From Polyrhizophydium stewartii (lineage: Eukaryota > Chytridiomycota > Chytridiomycetes > Rhizophydiales), in assembly GCA_027604665.1 (NCBI GenBank), contig JADGIZ010000009.1:1-51636 (forward strand): a stretch of 51,636 bases of DNA, in the 5' to 3' direction. Below the pieces are notes generated by a model. That model searched no databases, was not told where the DNA came from, and saw only the letters and a list, made by a program, of their open reading frames with translations. Positions 19,081 through 29,028 of this stretch are shown in pieces. Positions within the stretch are counted from its first letter, which is position 1. Each line of letters opens with the position of its first letter. A program made the translations under genes and the position numbers.

Positions 19081-20920
19081 ATGGAGAAACCCGAAAAGCG
19101 CAAGCTGGCGGCGGACGAGAGCCCGAACAAGGTGCGTCGCGGGGCAGGGTCACCCGCACGCCTGCGCGGTGCGCGGGAGGCAGTCACGCTGCGCTTCCTC
19201 TTCCGCCCGCAGCCTTCGCCGCGGCGGCCTGCGCCCGCGCATTTGCGCACGAGGCACATCTGCGGTCTGTGGACCTGGCGTCGACACCAGCGACGCCGGA
19301 CGGTTCGACGGCTGGCCCGCAAGGCCGCATGTTCGGCGGAAGCGCCGTGGCGGCCAGCACCTTCTGTTAGTCCAGCAGCAGACCTGCCGCTGCCACTCCG
19401 ACCTTGCGCGAAAGCCGCTCGCCCGCTGTCGCCGCGGCCGCCGCTGACAGCGCGCTCGCCTGTCCGAACAGAAGAAGCCGGCTCTCGAGCCGCAAGCATC
19501 GCAGCCCCGCACGGCGGATCCGTCTCCGAGCCCGTCGCCGAGTCCGCCAGCAAGGGCCAAGACCCGCTCGCCTGCTGTCTCGCCCACCCTCTCGCCCACC
19601 CGCTCGCCCAAGGCGGCATCAGCGGCTGCGCCTTCGTCGCCACAGCGCTCGAGCCTGGGCGAAGCTCGAGCCAAGATGCAGCTGTACCAGATCTCGAGCC
19701 CCGCGCACGGCGCAAAGGCGCTGGCCGGCCCTGGGATCCGGCAGTCGTCTTTGGGAACGTTCAAGTCGTCTGAAATAGCCGACACCGGCGACGCCGCTGA
19801 CGCCAAGAAGTCGCATGCTTCTGCTGAGTCCGCAGACACCGAGCCAGCAGCCTTGGTGAGTCAGAGCACGCCGATGATGCCATCGCTTGCCAAGCCTGCG
19901 TTTGCGGCTCACACGGACGACGCCGATATTGATGATAAAAGCCGTCGCTGTCGAGCAGCAAGGTTTTTGGCGGGTCGGCATTCGGATCTGGATCGACGTT
20001 TGGCTCGCTGGCCGCCGGCAGTTCAAAGGGCCTTTCTTTCGGGTCGCTTGGCGCCGGCCTAGGCACTGGGTCCTCCCCATTTGCTGCACTCGCTTCGAGC
20101 AGCAGTGGCACGCCATCTTCGTTTGCCTCGTTGCTGGCCAGTTCCAAGGGAACCTCTGTGTTTGGCAAGCCCGACAAGAAGATTGGCGGCGACGCATCCG
20201 GCGATGCTGCGTCAAACAAAAAAGGCGACGATGACGACGACGACGATGAGAACGAAGAGGAAGAGGAGGACGGCAGAGAGAATGGGGACGACAATGCCGG
20301 CGCCGAAGCCGCCGCCTCCCCGCTCGGCCATCGCCGACTCCACTCGCAGCCGCTGCCGGAGCCGCTCGCGGTGGTCACGGGCGAAGAAGACGAGATGACT
20401 CTGCACTCGGTGAGCTCGGCAGCGGCAGCGATACATGCTCACTCAAGCGCTCACACAAGTTGCTCGACAGGTGCGCGGCAAGCTCTTTGCATGGGACGGC
20501 GAGAACTGGCGCGAGCGCGGGACAGGCCCGATCAAGATCAACCAGCGCGCCGAAAGCGAAAAGGGCGAGGTGCAGAAGCGACTTGGTAAGGCTGCAGGAA
20601 ACTGCTCCACGGCGGCTGCTCATGCACGCAAAGCTCTGGCTGACGTTTGGCCGGCGCAGTGATGCGCGCGGACGGCGTGCTGCGTGTGATCCTAAACGTG
20701 AGGATTATCCCGGGCATGCCGCACAAGCTGCGCGACGCCAAGTTCATCGAGATCGTTGCTTGCGAGAAGCCGCCGACCTTGACCAAGTTTTTGTTCAAGG
20801 TAAGGGCGGCAGCAGCCAGAGCATCTCATGGTTCGTGGAGCTGACGTGCCGCGCCAGTTTGGCAATCCGGACGCCGCCTCGGCGTTCCTGTCGGCGATCG
20901 AGTCTGCTGCCAAGGCGTGA
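19081..20920 (+). CDS. RanBP3/Yrb2-like nuclear export cofactor with FG repeats and RanBD1
   Basis: Probable Ran-binding cofactor for Crm1 export. Exon 1 (19081-19131) encodes the basic MEKPEKRKLAADESPNK. The next secure exon (about 19471-19855, KKPALEPQASQ...) carries Ser-Pro-rich sequence and QLYQISSPAHGAKALAGPG; an extra exon at about 19265-19353 (VDLASTPATPDGSTAG...MFGG) is possible. Exon 19963-20409 has FG-type repeats (VFGGSAFGSGSTFGS, LSFGSLGAG, TSVFGKPDKK), then an Asp/Glu-rich stretch. RanBD1 spans exons 20471-20585, 20660-20799 and 20858-20920: VRGKLFAWDGENWRERGTG, MRADGVLRVILNVRIIPGMP and a C-terminal helix ASAFLSAIESAAKA. The plan FG, acidic, RanBD matches Yrb2/RanBP3; Nup50 is the alternative. 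Confidence 0.8.
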
Positions 20921-21054
20921 TGACCGCGCAGTCAATGAAGACGTCGGGGATCTTCCCCGAACCTGGCCAGCGATGCTTGCGTGGCCATTGCCGGCTGAGT
21001 GCGGCTGTGTGGTTGCCACGGGGCGGAAATGCACACCTTGCCCGCTTGCTTGCG

Positions 21055-22544
21055 ATGTCGTCGTCGCGCGCGCTGGTCATCCGGGCGGTCGGCGCCTTCC
21101 CAGTGCTGTTCCTGGCGGCCATCATCGGTGCGCGGATGTGGCAGCTGCGCGGCAGGCAGCCCGGGCCTGCCTCTGCGCTGCGGGCCGCATGTGTGCTCAC
21201 GCCGCGTCGTCGTCGCAGCCTGGTCGTGGTTCGCCTTTGTGGTCCATGTGTGCTGTGAGTGCAAGCTGTGCGCCGCAGCGGCGCCCGCCCCGAGCTGACG
21301 CTGGTCACCGGCAGTGACCAGCCTGACGGCGGGGATGGCAGGTACGCCTTGAGCTTCCCTGCCGCCGGAGGGCCTTGTCGACGGGCATCGGGCCGCGGTC
21401 CGTGCTGACGCCGGGCTGGAGTCGTGCTTCTCGCCTACCACGGGCTGCTGGTCATGTTTGTGTGGTCGTACTGGCGGGTGGTTGTTGCAGATCCCGGATC
21501 CCCGCGGCAGCAGCTCGGCAGTGCCCCCGACGCACCTTCGCTGCCCGTCCCGCCGCTTGCGCCGCTCTCGCTTGGCCAGCTCGCGGCCGCGGGCGAGGAG
21601 GCCGAGAGCCTGACGGCCTTCTACAACCGCGAGGGCGCCGGCGCTGGCGCTGGCAGCAACGGGGGCGCCGCTCTCCAAGCGCCGCGACTCCAAGATGCCG
21701 GCCGAGCCGGCGCCGACGTTGGCAGCGGCGGCCTCCAAGACATCGAACAGGGGCTTGGTGCTGCGCCACCGCCGTGGTTCGTCAGCCACGAGGTCAAGCG
21801 CAACGGCCAGCCGCGCTTCTGCGCAAAGTGCGGGGTGTTCAAGCCGGACCGCTGCCACCACTGCTCCGTGTGCGAACGCTGCACGCTTAAAATGGACCAC
21901 CACTGCCCGTGGGTCAACAACTGTGTCGGGTTCGGCAACTACAAGTACTTTCTGCTGTTTCTGTTCTATGGCACGGCGTACTGTCTCTTTGTCTTTCTTG
22001 TGTCGCTCTTCCGGATCTGGTCGCCGCTGACAGGGGCTGTTGACGTGGTAAGGGCTGCTATCCTTGGCCCGCCGAGGCGCACACGGATGGCTGACCACCT
22101 TGCGCTTCTCACTGGGCACTCGTTCCATCCACAGGACGCATTCATGGACTTGCATGGGCTGCTTCTGGTGTTTGTTGCAGGCACCTTTTCGATCTGCATG
22201 ATCATCTTTGCGTCTCTGCACGCATATTACGTCGCGATCAACGCCACAACGATCGAGGTCATGGAGGGCGGCCGCCTCGTGCACATCAATCGCGGTATAT
22301 TCCGCGTGCCGCCTAACATCAACATCTACTCGCTCGGCATGCGGCGCAACCTCGAGCAGGTCTTTGGCCGCGACAGGTGGCTGTGGCTGCTCCCTGTCCC
22401 ATCAACGTGAGCTGCGTCGCGGATGCCTCTGCGTATACGCTGCGATGTGATGCTGAGTCGGTCGCTCACGCACGCTGCGCATCCAGGCTGGGCGACGGCT
22501 TCACGTTCCCGCTGAACCAGGACCAGCTTGATAGGCTGGAATAA
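21055..22544 (+). CDS. DHHC palmitoyltransferase (Pfa3/ZDHHC2-15-20 type)
   Basis: Protein S-acyltransferase of Golgi, vacuole or plasma membrane. Six phase-consistent exons: 21055-21127, 21219-21254, 21315-21341 (27 nt), 21422-22047, 22135-22406 and 22487-22544. Two N-terminal membrane segments (RAVGAFPVLFLAAIIG...; LTAGMAVVLLAYHGLLVMFV) precede the cysteine-rich domain: PRFCAKCGVFKPDRCHHCSV, CERCTLKMDHHCPWVNNCVG (active-site DHHC) and GNYKYF. Two more segments follow, then the TTxE-type motif NATTIEVME and a C-terminal NIYSLGMRRNLEQVFG with LGDGFTFPLNQDQL at the end. The 87-nt intron 22048-22134 keeps the frame open if retained. Confidence 0.92.
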
Positions 22545-23009
22545 CTATAGTTTCACCAGTTTGCGATCGGCCTCAGGCGCCTGCTCAGATGCCTTGTCTC
22601 GCACCATGATTGCGGGCGTTCTGAAGCAAACTATCTATGAGAATGCCAGACAGCATCACCTGCGAGGTGAGCCAGGAACGCGCCGGTCAGTCTCAGTGGG
22701 CGAAAAACATGGCGCACGACTGCTGCACGGGCAGTCTCACCAGGGACGGCGATGTCGCCTGCCGCACTTTGGTGCGATTTCGGCTCAGAAACCATGCAAT
22801 CAGATCATCGCTCATGAACGGTGTGTATTGCAGACTCTGGTCGGCAGGCGGTCTCTGGGAAGGAGGGCAGTGTCTGAGCAAGCGGTCTGCGGGATGCGGG
22901 ACATGCAGCCCCGATGGAATGCATTTCGGCCATTCGGGTTCCACTATCGTTCGGTGCCACCTGAGGACGGGATGCCATAAACAGCAGAAGCCGGCCGCTT
23001 CCATATCAT
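22545..23009. other. intergenic region, no gene recognised
   Basis: About 465 bp between the palmitoyltransferase stop and the BDP1 start region. Open frames here show no recognisable family or plausible splice pattern; it probably holds 3'UTR and the BDP1 promoter. Confidence 0.5.
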
Positions 23010-26000
23010 TTGCCATGGTCGATTTCACGTCCTCGAGAGTCGGTGGGTGGCCTCTCCGCCTTGCCGGCCAAGCGTGCTGCGCCTGCCCCTGCCTCCTCTG
23101 CCGAGGCAGCAGCCGGAGCAGTACCGCAAAAGGCACCAGTGGCGCTGACCCGGCAAGTCCACCCGCAGTCAAGGGCCCAGCCAAGTCGCTGGCCCCGACG
23201 GTGAAGCCGCGGCTCGGCGTTCGGCGTCTTGTCGCAGGCGGCGGCCCCGCAGCCCCGCAGACGGACGCAGGGCCTTCTGGCGATACCGCTGCTCCCAGCG
23301 CCCCCTCCCGGGACGGCCTCGCATCCCCGACGCCTGCCGCGGACCCACCTCGTGCGACCCCGGTCGGCGGCGGCGGCGGAGTGCGTGCCGCCTCGTTTGC
23401 GGACCCAGAGACGGCTGGCGAGGACCATGCGGCCCAGCAGCACCCCCTCGCGGAGCCGCAGCCTCCAGAGTCCCAGTGCACGGACCCGCAGCCGCCTGCG
23501 CAGCCGCCTGCGGGCGAGCAGCCTCGCGAGCAGCAGCCTCCGCCGTCGAGCGCCGACGCCCCGCCTGCCCCGGCCTCGTCCACGGTCCCACCGCAGCAGC
23601 TCAAGCCCATCAAGGTGCTTGGGATGCGCACCATCGGCAGGCCCACGATCAGGCCGTCCGCAAAGCCCGCCGCAAAGCCCGCCGCCGCCGCTGCTGCCCC
23701 TCCGCCGACCGACTCTGCCGAGACGTCGCGGCCTGGGTCGCCCGTGCGCGAGCGCTCCCAGTCCGTTGCCCCGCAGCAGGTCGACCCCCCGGCTGCCCTC
23801 GAGCGGCCCTCGGCTGCAGGTGCGCCTGCCCTTCCGCAGATCTCGCGTGACAGTGCCTGCATGGCGGTGTGCTGACGAACAATGCAACGGCCCCACCCCC
23901 GCAAACGCCGTGCTTTCCCTTCCAACAGCCAGCACGGTAAGCCTGCTCGCACGCTCTTCTGGACAAGTCTGTCCGAATGCTGATCCGCAGCGTGTTTGGC
24001 CGCCCGACCAGCCCGAAGCTGCACCGTATGGCTCGCCGAAACGCCCAGAACACGCCGCTGTGTCCCTGCCCCGTGTTGTGTCCAGCCCGGCCAGGGTCAT
24101 GCCGCCGCCGATCCGGGTCACGATCCCCAATTCGTCGCTCAGCAGGGCAGAGTCTCCGCCGGCCCCGCAGGCAACTCAGCTCGCCGCAAGCCTCCAGACC
24201 CTTGTACAGCCCGAGGATGAGGAGCACATCTACCACGATGTCTTTGACACAGATCTCGACATGTACGGCACCCAGAGCAGCGTGGCCACCATGCACCGGA
24301 TCCCCCAGCGTGTGAACGCCCCTCCAATTGTAAGCGGATGAACGGTCGATACGGCCTCTGGCCACATCCTCCGTCTTGCTCAGCGGCTTACGTGAGCCGC
24401 ACTTGCAGGTTCGCTCGCTCTCGGGCCGCAGCCAGCCACGAAACGCAAAGCCAGCTGCGGCCTCTGCCGACGCACATGAGGGCGAGGATCAGAGGGACTC
24501 GATCCATCAGCGCACCGCCTCCGCTACGCGTCGCCGCTCGTTGTCGCCGCTGCGCTCGCCGCTTGCCACGTCTTCGGGCATGTACCTTCCACCGCTGATC
24601 AGGAGGCCTTTTGGCGTCGCGGACATTGCCTCCCTAAGCATGAACGATTTGGTTGGAAACGAGCTCATTGACGGCCGGATCTCCAAGGCCGAGGAAGCGC
24701 GCCGACAGCTGGTCAAAGAGTCGCGAAAGCGCCGCCGCCCTGGCTCTGTGCCGGAAACGGCGAGCCCCGCCGCGCCAGACACGGCATCGAGCTCGCAGAG
24801 CGAGGTGGCTCCCGCGCCAACGCCAACAGGGTGAGTGAGCAAGCATTGCATCTACCGCTGTCTTGCCGTTGTATCTGACGCGAGCCACCCGTGCGCGTTG
24901 GCCCTGCTCGCTTTGTATTCAGCGGCCCGCGCGTGCAATTCGTCAATGGCCAGATCCAGATCGACGCGACGTCGCTGCTTGTCCAGGCCCCCAACGAGAA
25001 CGTCGAGGAGCTGCAGCGCGTCGACGAAGCCGCGCAGCGCTACGTCACGAGCTCGTCGTTCCGCCAGCGGCCTAAGCTGCGCAAGGTTGAGTGGACCACG
25101 CAAATGACAAAGCGGTTCTACGATGTGAGTTTGGCGCTTGGCTCCGGTATCGCGGCAGCGCTGTGAGCTCGGCTGATTCCTGTGCGCCGTCAACAGGGCC
25201 TCTCGTACTTTGGTACCGATTTTTACTTAATCGCACTGATGTTTCCGTCCTTGGATCGCGACCACATCAAGCGCAAGTTCAACAACGAGGATCAAGCCAG
25301 CGTGACGAGGGCTCTGAAGCAGCGGCGCATTCCCCCCGAAGAGCTGCGCACCCGCATGATGAGCTACATTACCGAGAAGAAGAAGCTTCACGCGGCCAGG
25401 TTCCCGTCGCAGTACAAGCCCGACGAGGACTACCCCGTCGGACACTCGTCGGCTGCAAGCGCTTCGACCAGCCCGGCTGCTGCCGATGCCCCCAGAGCGG
25501 ATCGCAACACAAGGGCGACGACTGCTACGCCGGAGCCCGACGATGCTGGTGTCGTGGCCAAGATCAGCGATGCCGACACGCAGCCCAACGCCGGCAGCAC
25601 CAGTGCCGAGCCGAACAAGGAAAACGACGAGCTCGTCATTCCAAGGGCGCTGTCGCATCTGGACCTCACGCAGACCTCGAAGCGCCAGCTCAACTCGGCC
25701 GTGCGTCCGCGCATCGGGCCTGTTGCTCGCGCCCGACGCCCCCGACCGGCCGCGCCTGCCCCAGCTCCCGAGAGCGCTCGCGAGGACGGCGATGCAGGCC
25801 AAGTGCCCTCGGAGCACGACGCGCCGGTCGAGTCGGCGAATGGCTCGGGACCCAGCGCGATAGATGTGGACGAGCCTGTGTCGGCGCCTGCTGCGTCGCG
25901 GCCAGCGGGCAAGCCGATTGTGCGCAGGGTCGGTGGCATCAGCATCCGAACCCCGGCGATGCAGCGGATGGCTGGATCTGAGGCCGTGTCTGCTCAGCCG

Positions 26001-26024
26001 AGCCAGGCAGCAGCGCAGGAATGA
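23010..26024 (+). CDS. BDP1: BDP1, TFIIIB subunit
   Basis: SANT-domain subunit of TFIIIB, which recruits RNA polymerase III. The N-terminal half is Pro/Ala/Ser-rich (VKPRLGVRRLVAGG, LKPIKVLGMRTIGRPTIRPS). The middle exons read HIYHDVFDTDLDMYGTQSS and then MNDLVGNELIDGRISKAEEA. The extended SANT domain is QIQIDATSLLVQAP, LRKVEWTTQMTKRFYD, then GLSYFGTDFYLIALMFPSLD and HIKRKFNNED, diagnostic of Bdp1. Secure junctions: exon end 24329, exon 24409-24830, exon 24923-25124, last exon 25197-26024. The start (ATG 23010 or 23016), a short intron near 23120-23165, and joins between 23819 and 23990 are uncertain. The C-terminus is Ala/Pro/Glu-rich, ending SQPSQAAAQE. Confidence 0.88.
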
Positions 26025-26050
26025 AACACGCAGCAGATGGAGCTGCCAAT

Positions 26051-26780
26051 TCAATTCGTGCAACGCTCGACGAGCCGCTCGTGCATGAAGTCGCTCAACT
26101 GGAAGAGGCCGTTGCTCGATAGCAGGCGGTGCGCCGGCATGGGCTGGAATGTACCTGACTGGATCTTGCCATTCAACAAGAGAACCGTTCCCAGGATATC
26201 CTCCGGATCGCTGAGTGAGCGTCGCGCGCCTGTCAGCACGGCTGGGAGAGGGCGGACGGCACCTGCGAGTGTGCAGCGGCGACCCACCTCACGCGGCCCC
26301 ACGGCGAGAACACGCGCTCGTCGTTGATGTTGAGGAAACCCTCCTTCTGGTGCTGCGCGAGGGCTGGCGGCCGGACAGTCAGCACCGATCTCATTCCGCT
26401 TCGGTTCTCCAACTGGACCCACCTTGCGCGCCGCGGTCCTCGTGGATGTGCTCGGACAGCACCGCGTTGAGCAGGCGCTCGAACTCGGCGTTGCCCGTGA
26501 ACAGCTTCGGATCGATCTGCCCGCCGGCCGCAGGCATGTCCGACAGCCAGCCGATCACGGTCTCTGGGCGGAGCGCGGCGCCAGCCCGGATGCCCGGCGC
26601 GAACGAAAGCGCCAGGCGTGGAGGGGCGGCCGAATCGCCCTGTGCGGGCTCTGCCTCGACAAGAACGAGTGGGCGGTCGTACCGCACGCCCAGCTCGGAC
26701 GCCGGCACCGCGCGGCGCACCCGCAGCGGCACCAGCAGGCCCGCGCGCGCGTGCATAAGCCGTCTGGCGAGGCCGTTCAT
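26051..26780 (-). CDS. unrecognised conserved protein, probable mitochondrial import
   Basis: Three phase-consistent exons: 26780-26423, 26363-26288 and 26210-26051. The N-terminus MNGLARRLMHARAGLLVPLR is Arg-rich and amphipathic, like a matrix presequence. The body includes LVLVEAEPAQGD, ALRPETVIGWLSDMPAAGG and FERLLNAVLSEHIHEDRG. The most distinctive part spans the splice junctions: FLNINDERVFSPWGRV, then SDPEDILGTVLLLNGKIQSG, TFQPMPAHRLLSSNGLFQLS and DFMHERLVERC. The last block (S/PEDILG-V-x-GK-x-P-N/M-YRL) looks like a conserved fungal family of unknown function, from memory only. Start is 74 bp from the divergent mitochondrial uS11m gene, consistent with a shared mitochondrial role. Confidence 0.65.
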
Positions 26781-26854
26781 CTTGCAGGAAAGCCCGTGCC
26801 CTCAGGAACCGCGGCACGACGCTCGAGCCTGGCGAGAAAACAGCCGGCACACGA

Positions 26855-27592
26855 ATGCTCGCGAGGCTCTGCAGTGCGCTGCGCGGCCCGGGCGCCACGT
26901 CGGCCGCCCGCGCGGCCCCGGCGACGGCCGCGGGCGCAGCTTCATGCGGCGCGCGCACACGCGCACTCGCCCCTTCGCGTTCCGTCGCAACAAGCGCCGC
27001 GGCGCGGGCGGCAGAGGGCGGCGACGGCGTCAAAAAGAGCTCGGCGCTGCCCATGATCGACAACCTGATCTCGACGCTGTCCACAGGCAAACCGCTGGCG
27101 CCGCTGCCGGTCACGGACGAGCTCATGCCGAGCAATCTCTGGGGAAAGCCTGCGGACGCAAGGGGCCGCGCTGGCTCGGACAGGGCATCCGCCGCCTTGG
27201 CGCCCAGCGCTCTGTTCGAGACGTCCATCTGGCGCACCAAGAGCCCTCACGTTGTCCACATCACGGCCTCGCGCAACAACACCATATGCACACTCACCAA
27301 GAGCAATGGTGACACCCTCTGTGCTTCATCCGCAGGAATGTGCGGCCTCAAGAAGGCTGCACGCGGCACCAGCGACGCCGGATACCAGGCCGTCCTTGCC
27401 TTGACCGAGAAAGCCAAGCAGAAGAACATTGAGATGCCGTTCGGCGTCCACTTGCGGCTTGCCGGCTTCGGTCCCGGCCGCGAGCAGGCTTTCCGTGCCA
27501 TGCGCGCTGCAGGCTGGAGGATTGTTCGCATCTCCGACTACACGTCGTACCGCCACGCCGGATGTCGCCCGCGCAAGAAGCGCAGCCTGTAA
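26855..27592 (+). CDS. MRPS11: mitochondrial ribosomal protein uS11m
   Basis: Small-subunit protein of the mitochondrial ribosome. Single exon of 245 residues. An Ala/Arg-rich presequence (MLARLCSALRGPGATSAARA) and an unconserved linker precede the uS11 domain: VVHITASRNNTICTLTKSNG, CGLKKAARGTSDAGYQAVL, GVHLRLAGFGPGREQAFRAM, RIVRISDYTSYRHAGCRPRK and KRSL end. The uS11 landmarks (NNT, G-x-GPGR, GCRPRK) are intact. One of the few intronless genes here. Confidence 0.95.
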   Translation: MLARLCSALRGPGATSAARAAPATAAGAASCGARTRALAPSRSVATSAAARAAEGGDGVKKSSALPMIDNLISTLSTGKPLAPLPVTDELMPSNLWGKPADARGRAGSDRASAALAPSALFETSIWRTKSPHVVHITASRNNTICTLTKSNGDTLCASSAGMCGLKKAARGTSDAGYQAVLALTEKAKQKNIEMPFGVHLRLAGFGPGREQAFRAMRAAGWRIVRISDYTSYRHAGCRPRKKRSL

Positions 27593-27796
27593 AACGAATG
27601 AAGCCCGTCGCCTGCTTGATGCAGATTCGTGACGGTGTGCCTGCGTTCGCCGCCCGCATTGGCCGCTCTAGCCGGCAATGCATGGTGGCTTCTTCAGGAG
27701 CTGCCTGCGTCGGCGCCTCCCGATGTGCGGCGAGTCCCATGCTCCTGCTCCCCCACCACCTTCGCCGTGCGAGTCGATCTTTGCCGAAGCGAGGCA

Positions 27797-28066
27797 ATGT
27801 GGTCGGAAGTCCCGGTGGACGACCGCCTTGACGACTTTGGCGCGGACGCCGACGACGACGAGCTGTACGACGAAGAGCCCATCAACACGTGGCAGGTCGT
27901 TGCGCTGCTCACGCCGATGCTCTCCAAGGCTGTCGGCCGCATGAGTGAGTCCCGCTTCCCGGCTTGGCCTCCTGGCTCATGGGCACCGGCGGGCTGACGC
28001 TGCGCCTGACCGCCCCCACCCAGCGGCCATGCATCTGTTCAAGCTGGCCCTGCGCACGCTGCTGTG
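27797..28066 (+). CDS. small acidic protein, 62 aa, unrecognised
   Basis: Two exons, 27797-27944 (ending ATGA before GTGAGT) and 28024-28066, phase-consistent. The product starts MWSEVPVDDRLDDFGADADD and continues DELYDEEPINTWQVVALLTP, MLSKAVGRMTAMHLFKLALR and TLL. An acidic N-terminus is followed by a moderately hydrophobic, amphipathic C-terminus, like small tail-anchored or outer-mitochondrial-membrane proteins, but I recognise no family. AATAAA at 28066-28071 overlaps the end of the stop codon, which supports a real transcript. Sits 124 bp before the PSF2 start on the same strand. Confidence 0.5.
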
Positions 28067-28071
28067 AATAA
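28066..28071 (+). terminator. AATAAA overlapping the stop of the 62-aa gene
   Basis: AATAAA begins at the last base of the TGA stop (TGAATAAA), so the poly(A) signal is directly at the stop codon. Confidence 0.5.
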
Positions 28072-28190
28072 AGACCCCCGACTTGCACACCGTCCGTGAG
28101 CGGAGCGCCGTGCAGCAGCCGGCTTTCCCGCGGCGCCCGCCCGCGGCTGCAGCTCTCGGGCGCCCCGCGGCCGGCTCGTGCTTTCCGCAA

Positions 28191-28987
28191 ATGACGGAAT
28201 CGACGCTGTGCGCCGAGTTCCTCGCCGAGAGCGAGCCCGTCCTGGTGCTGCCCAAGCAGCGTCTGCCGGCGATCCGCCTAGCGACGGTGCGCCGAAAGCG
28301 CAGCATGCCACTGCTGTCTGCGCGCACGGCCGCGCAGCTCACGTCCTCTGCTCGCACCCGCCCGCCCCCTCAGGCAACATACGGCCCCTTCCGTCCACTC
28401 TTTCGGACTGAGGTGCCCCTTTGGCTGGCGCTGGCGCTCAAGGCCAAGGACAAGTGCTCCATCGTGCCGCCGACGTGGCTGGAGGCAGGCAAGCCGGTTC
28501 TGCAGCAGAGCAAGTGTCCGACAGCCGACATCTGGCGCTGACGTGCGCTGCACAGCGAGTCTCGAGCAGCACCTGGCGCTCGAAAAGTCGCAGCCGCAGT
28601 TCAGCGACCTGCCGTTTCACTATCTGGAGATCGGCATGATGCTGCTGGACAGGTGCGTTCAATCCCGTCGACTGGCAGTTGGGCAAGGATATGGCGCGCG
28701 CTGACGGCCCGCACAGCGCTGCCGATGATATGAACGGCGCCGAGGACATACGCCGCCTGCTCAGCGACTTGCGCCAGCTTCGAGAAACCAAGATCCGTGC
28801 TGGTCTCGAGGCCGTCGACGGCATGTATCTGCAGGCAAGCGATGCCATGTTCTTCCGTATTTATTACTTTCGCTAACTACCTTGGGCGTCCTTCACATCG
28901 CAGGTCAATCATCTTGGGTCGTTGGAGCTCGAGAGCATCAGACCAGTCTTCTCGGCCGCGTTCAACACCCTTCGTGACCTGGCGTGA
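28191..28987 (+). CDS. PSF2: GINS complex subunit Psf2
   Basis: Subunit of the GINS tetramer of the CMG replicative helicase. Five exons: 28191-28286, 28374-28488, 28556-28652, 28717-28834 and 28904-28987; 169 residues, near the family norm. It starts [20 protein letters not shown] (Psf2 EFLAE motif), then [68 protein letters not shown] and a C-terminal [13 protein letters not shown]. Two of four introns lack GT: 28489-28555 begins GCAAGC and 28835-28903 begins GCAAGC, each after CAG and each the only phase-consistent choice. Ends 41-43 bp from the convergent helical-repeat gene. Confidence 0.9.
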
Positions 28988-29028
28988 CCAGCCCAAGCTC
29001 GTGCAGGCAAGCGCCGAGCGCAGACAAA

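Noticed and set aside
20932..22284. 450-codon antisense open frame over the DHHC gene
   Set aside because: It is a shadow of a GC-rich coding strand: low-complexity His/Arg/Gln composition, no family landmarks, while the opposite strand has a complete DHHC domain.
22693..24024. 443-codon antisense frame opposite BDP1
   Set aside because: Gly/Cys/Arg-rich composition typical of antisense GC-rich DNA; the + strand continues into a clear Bdp1 SANT domain.
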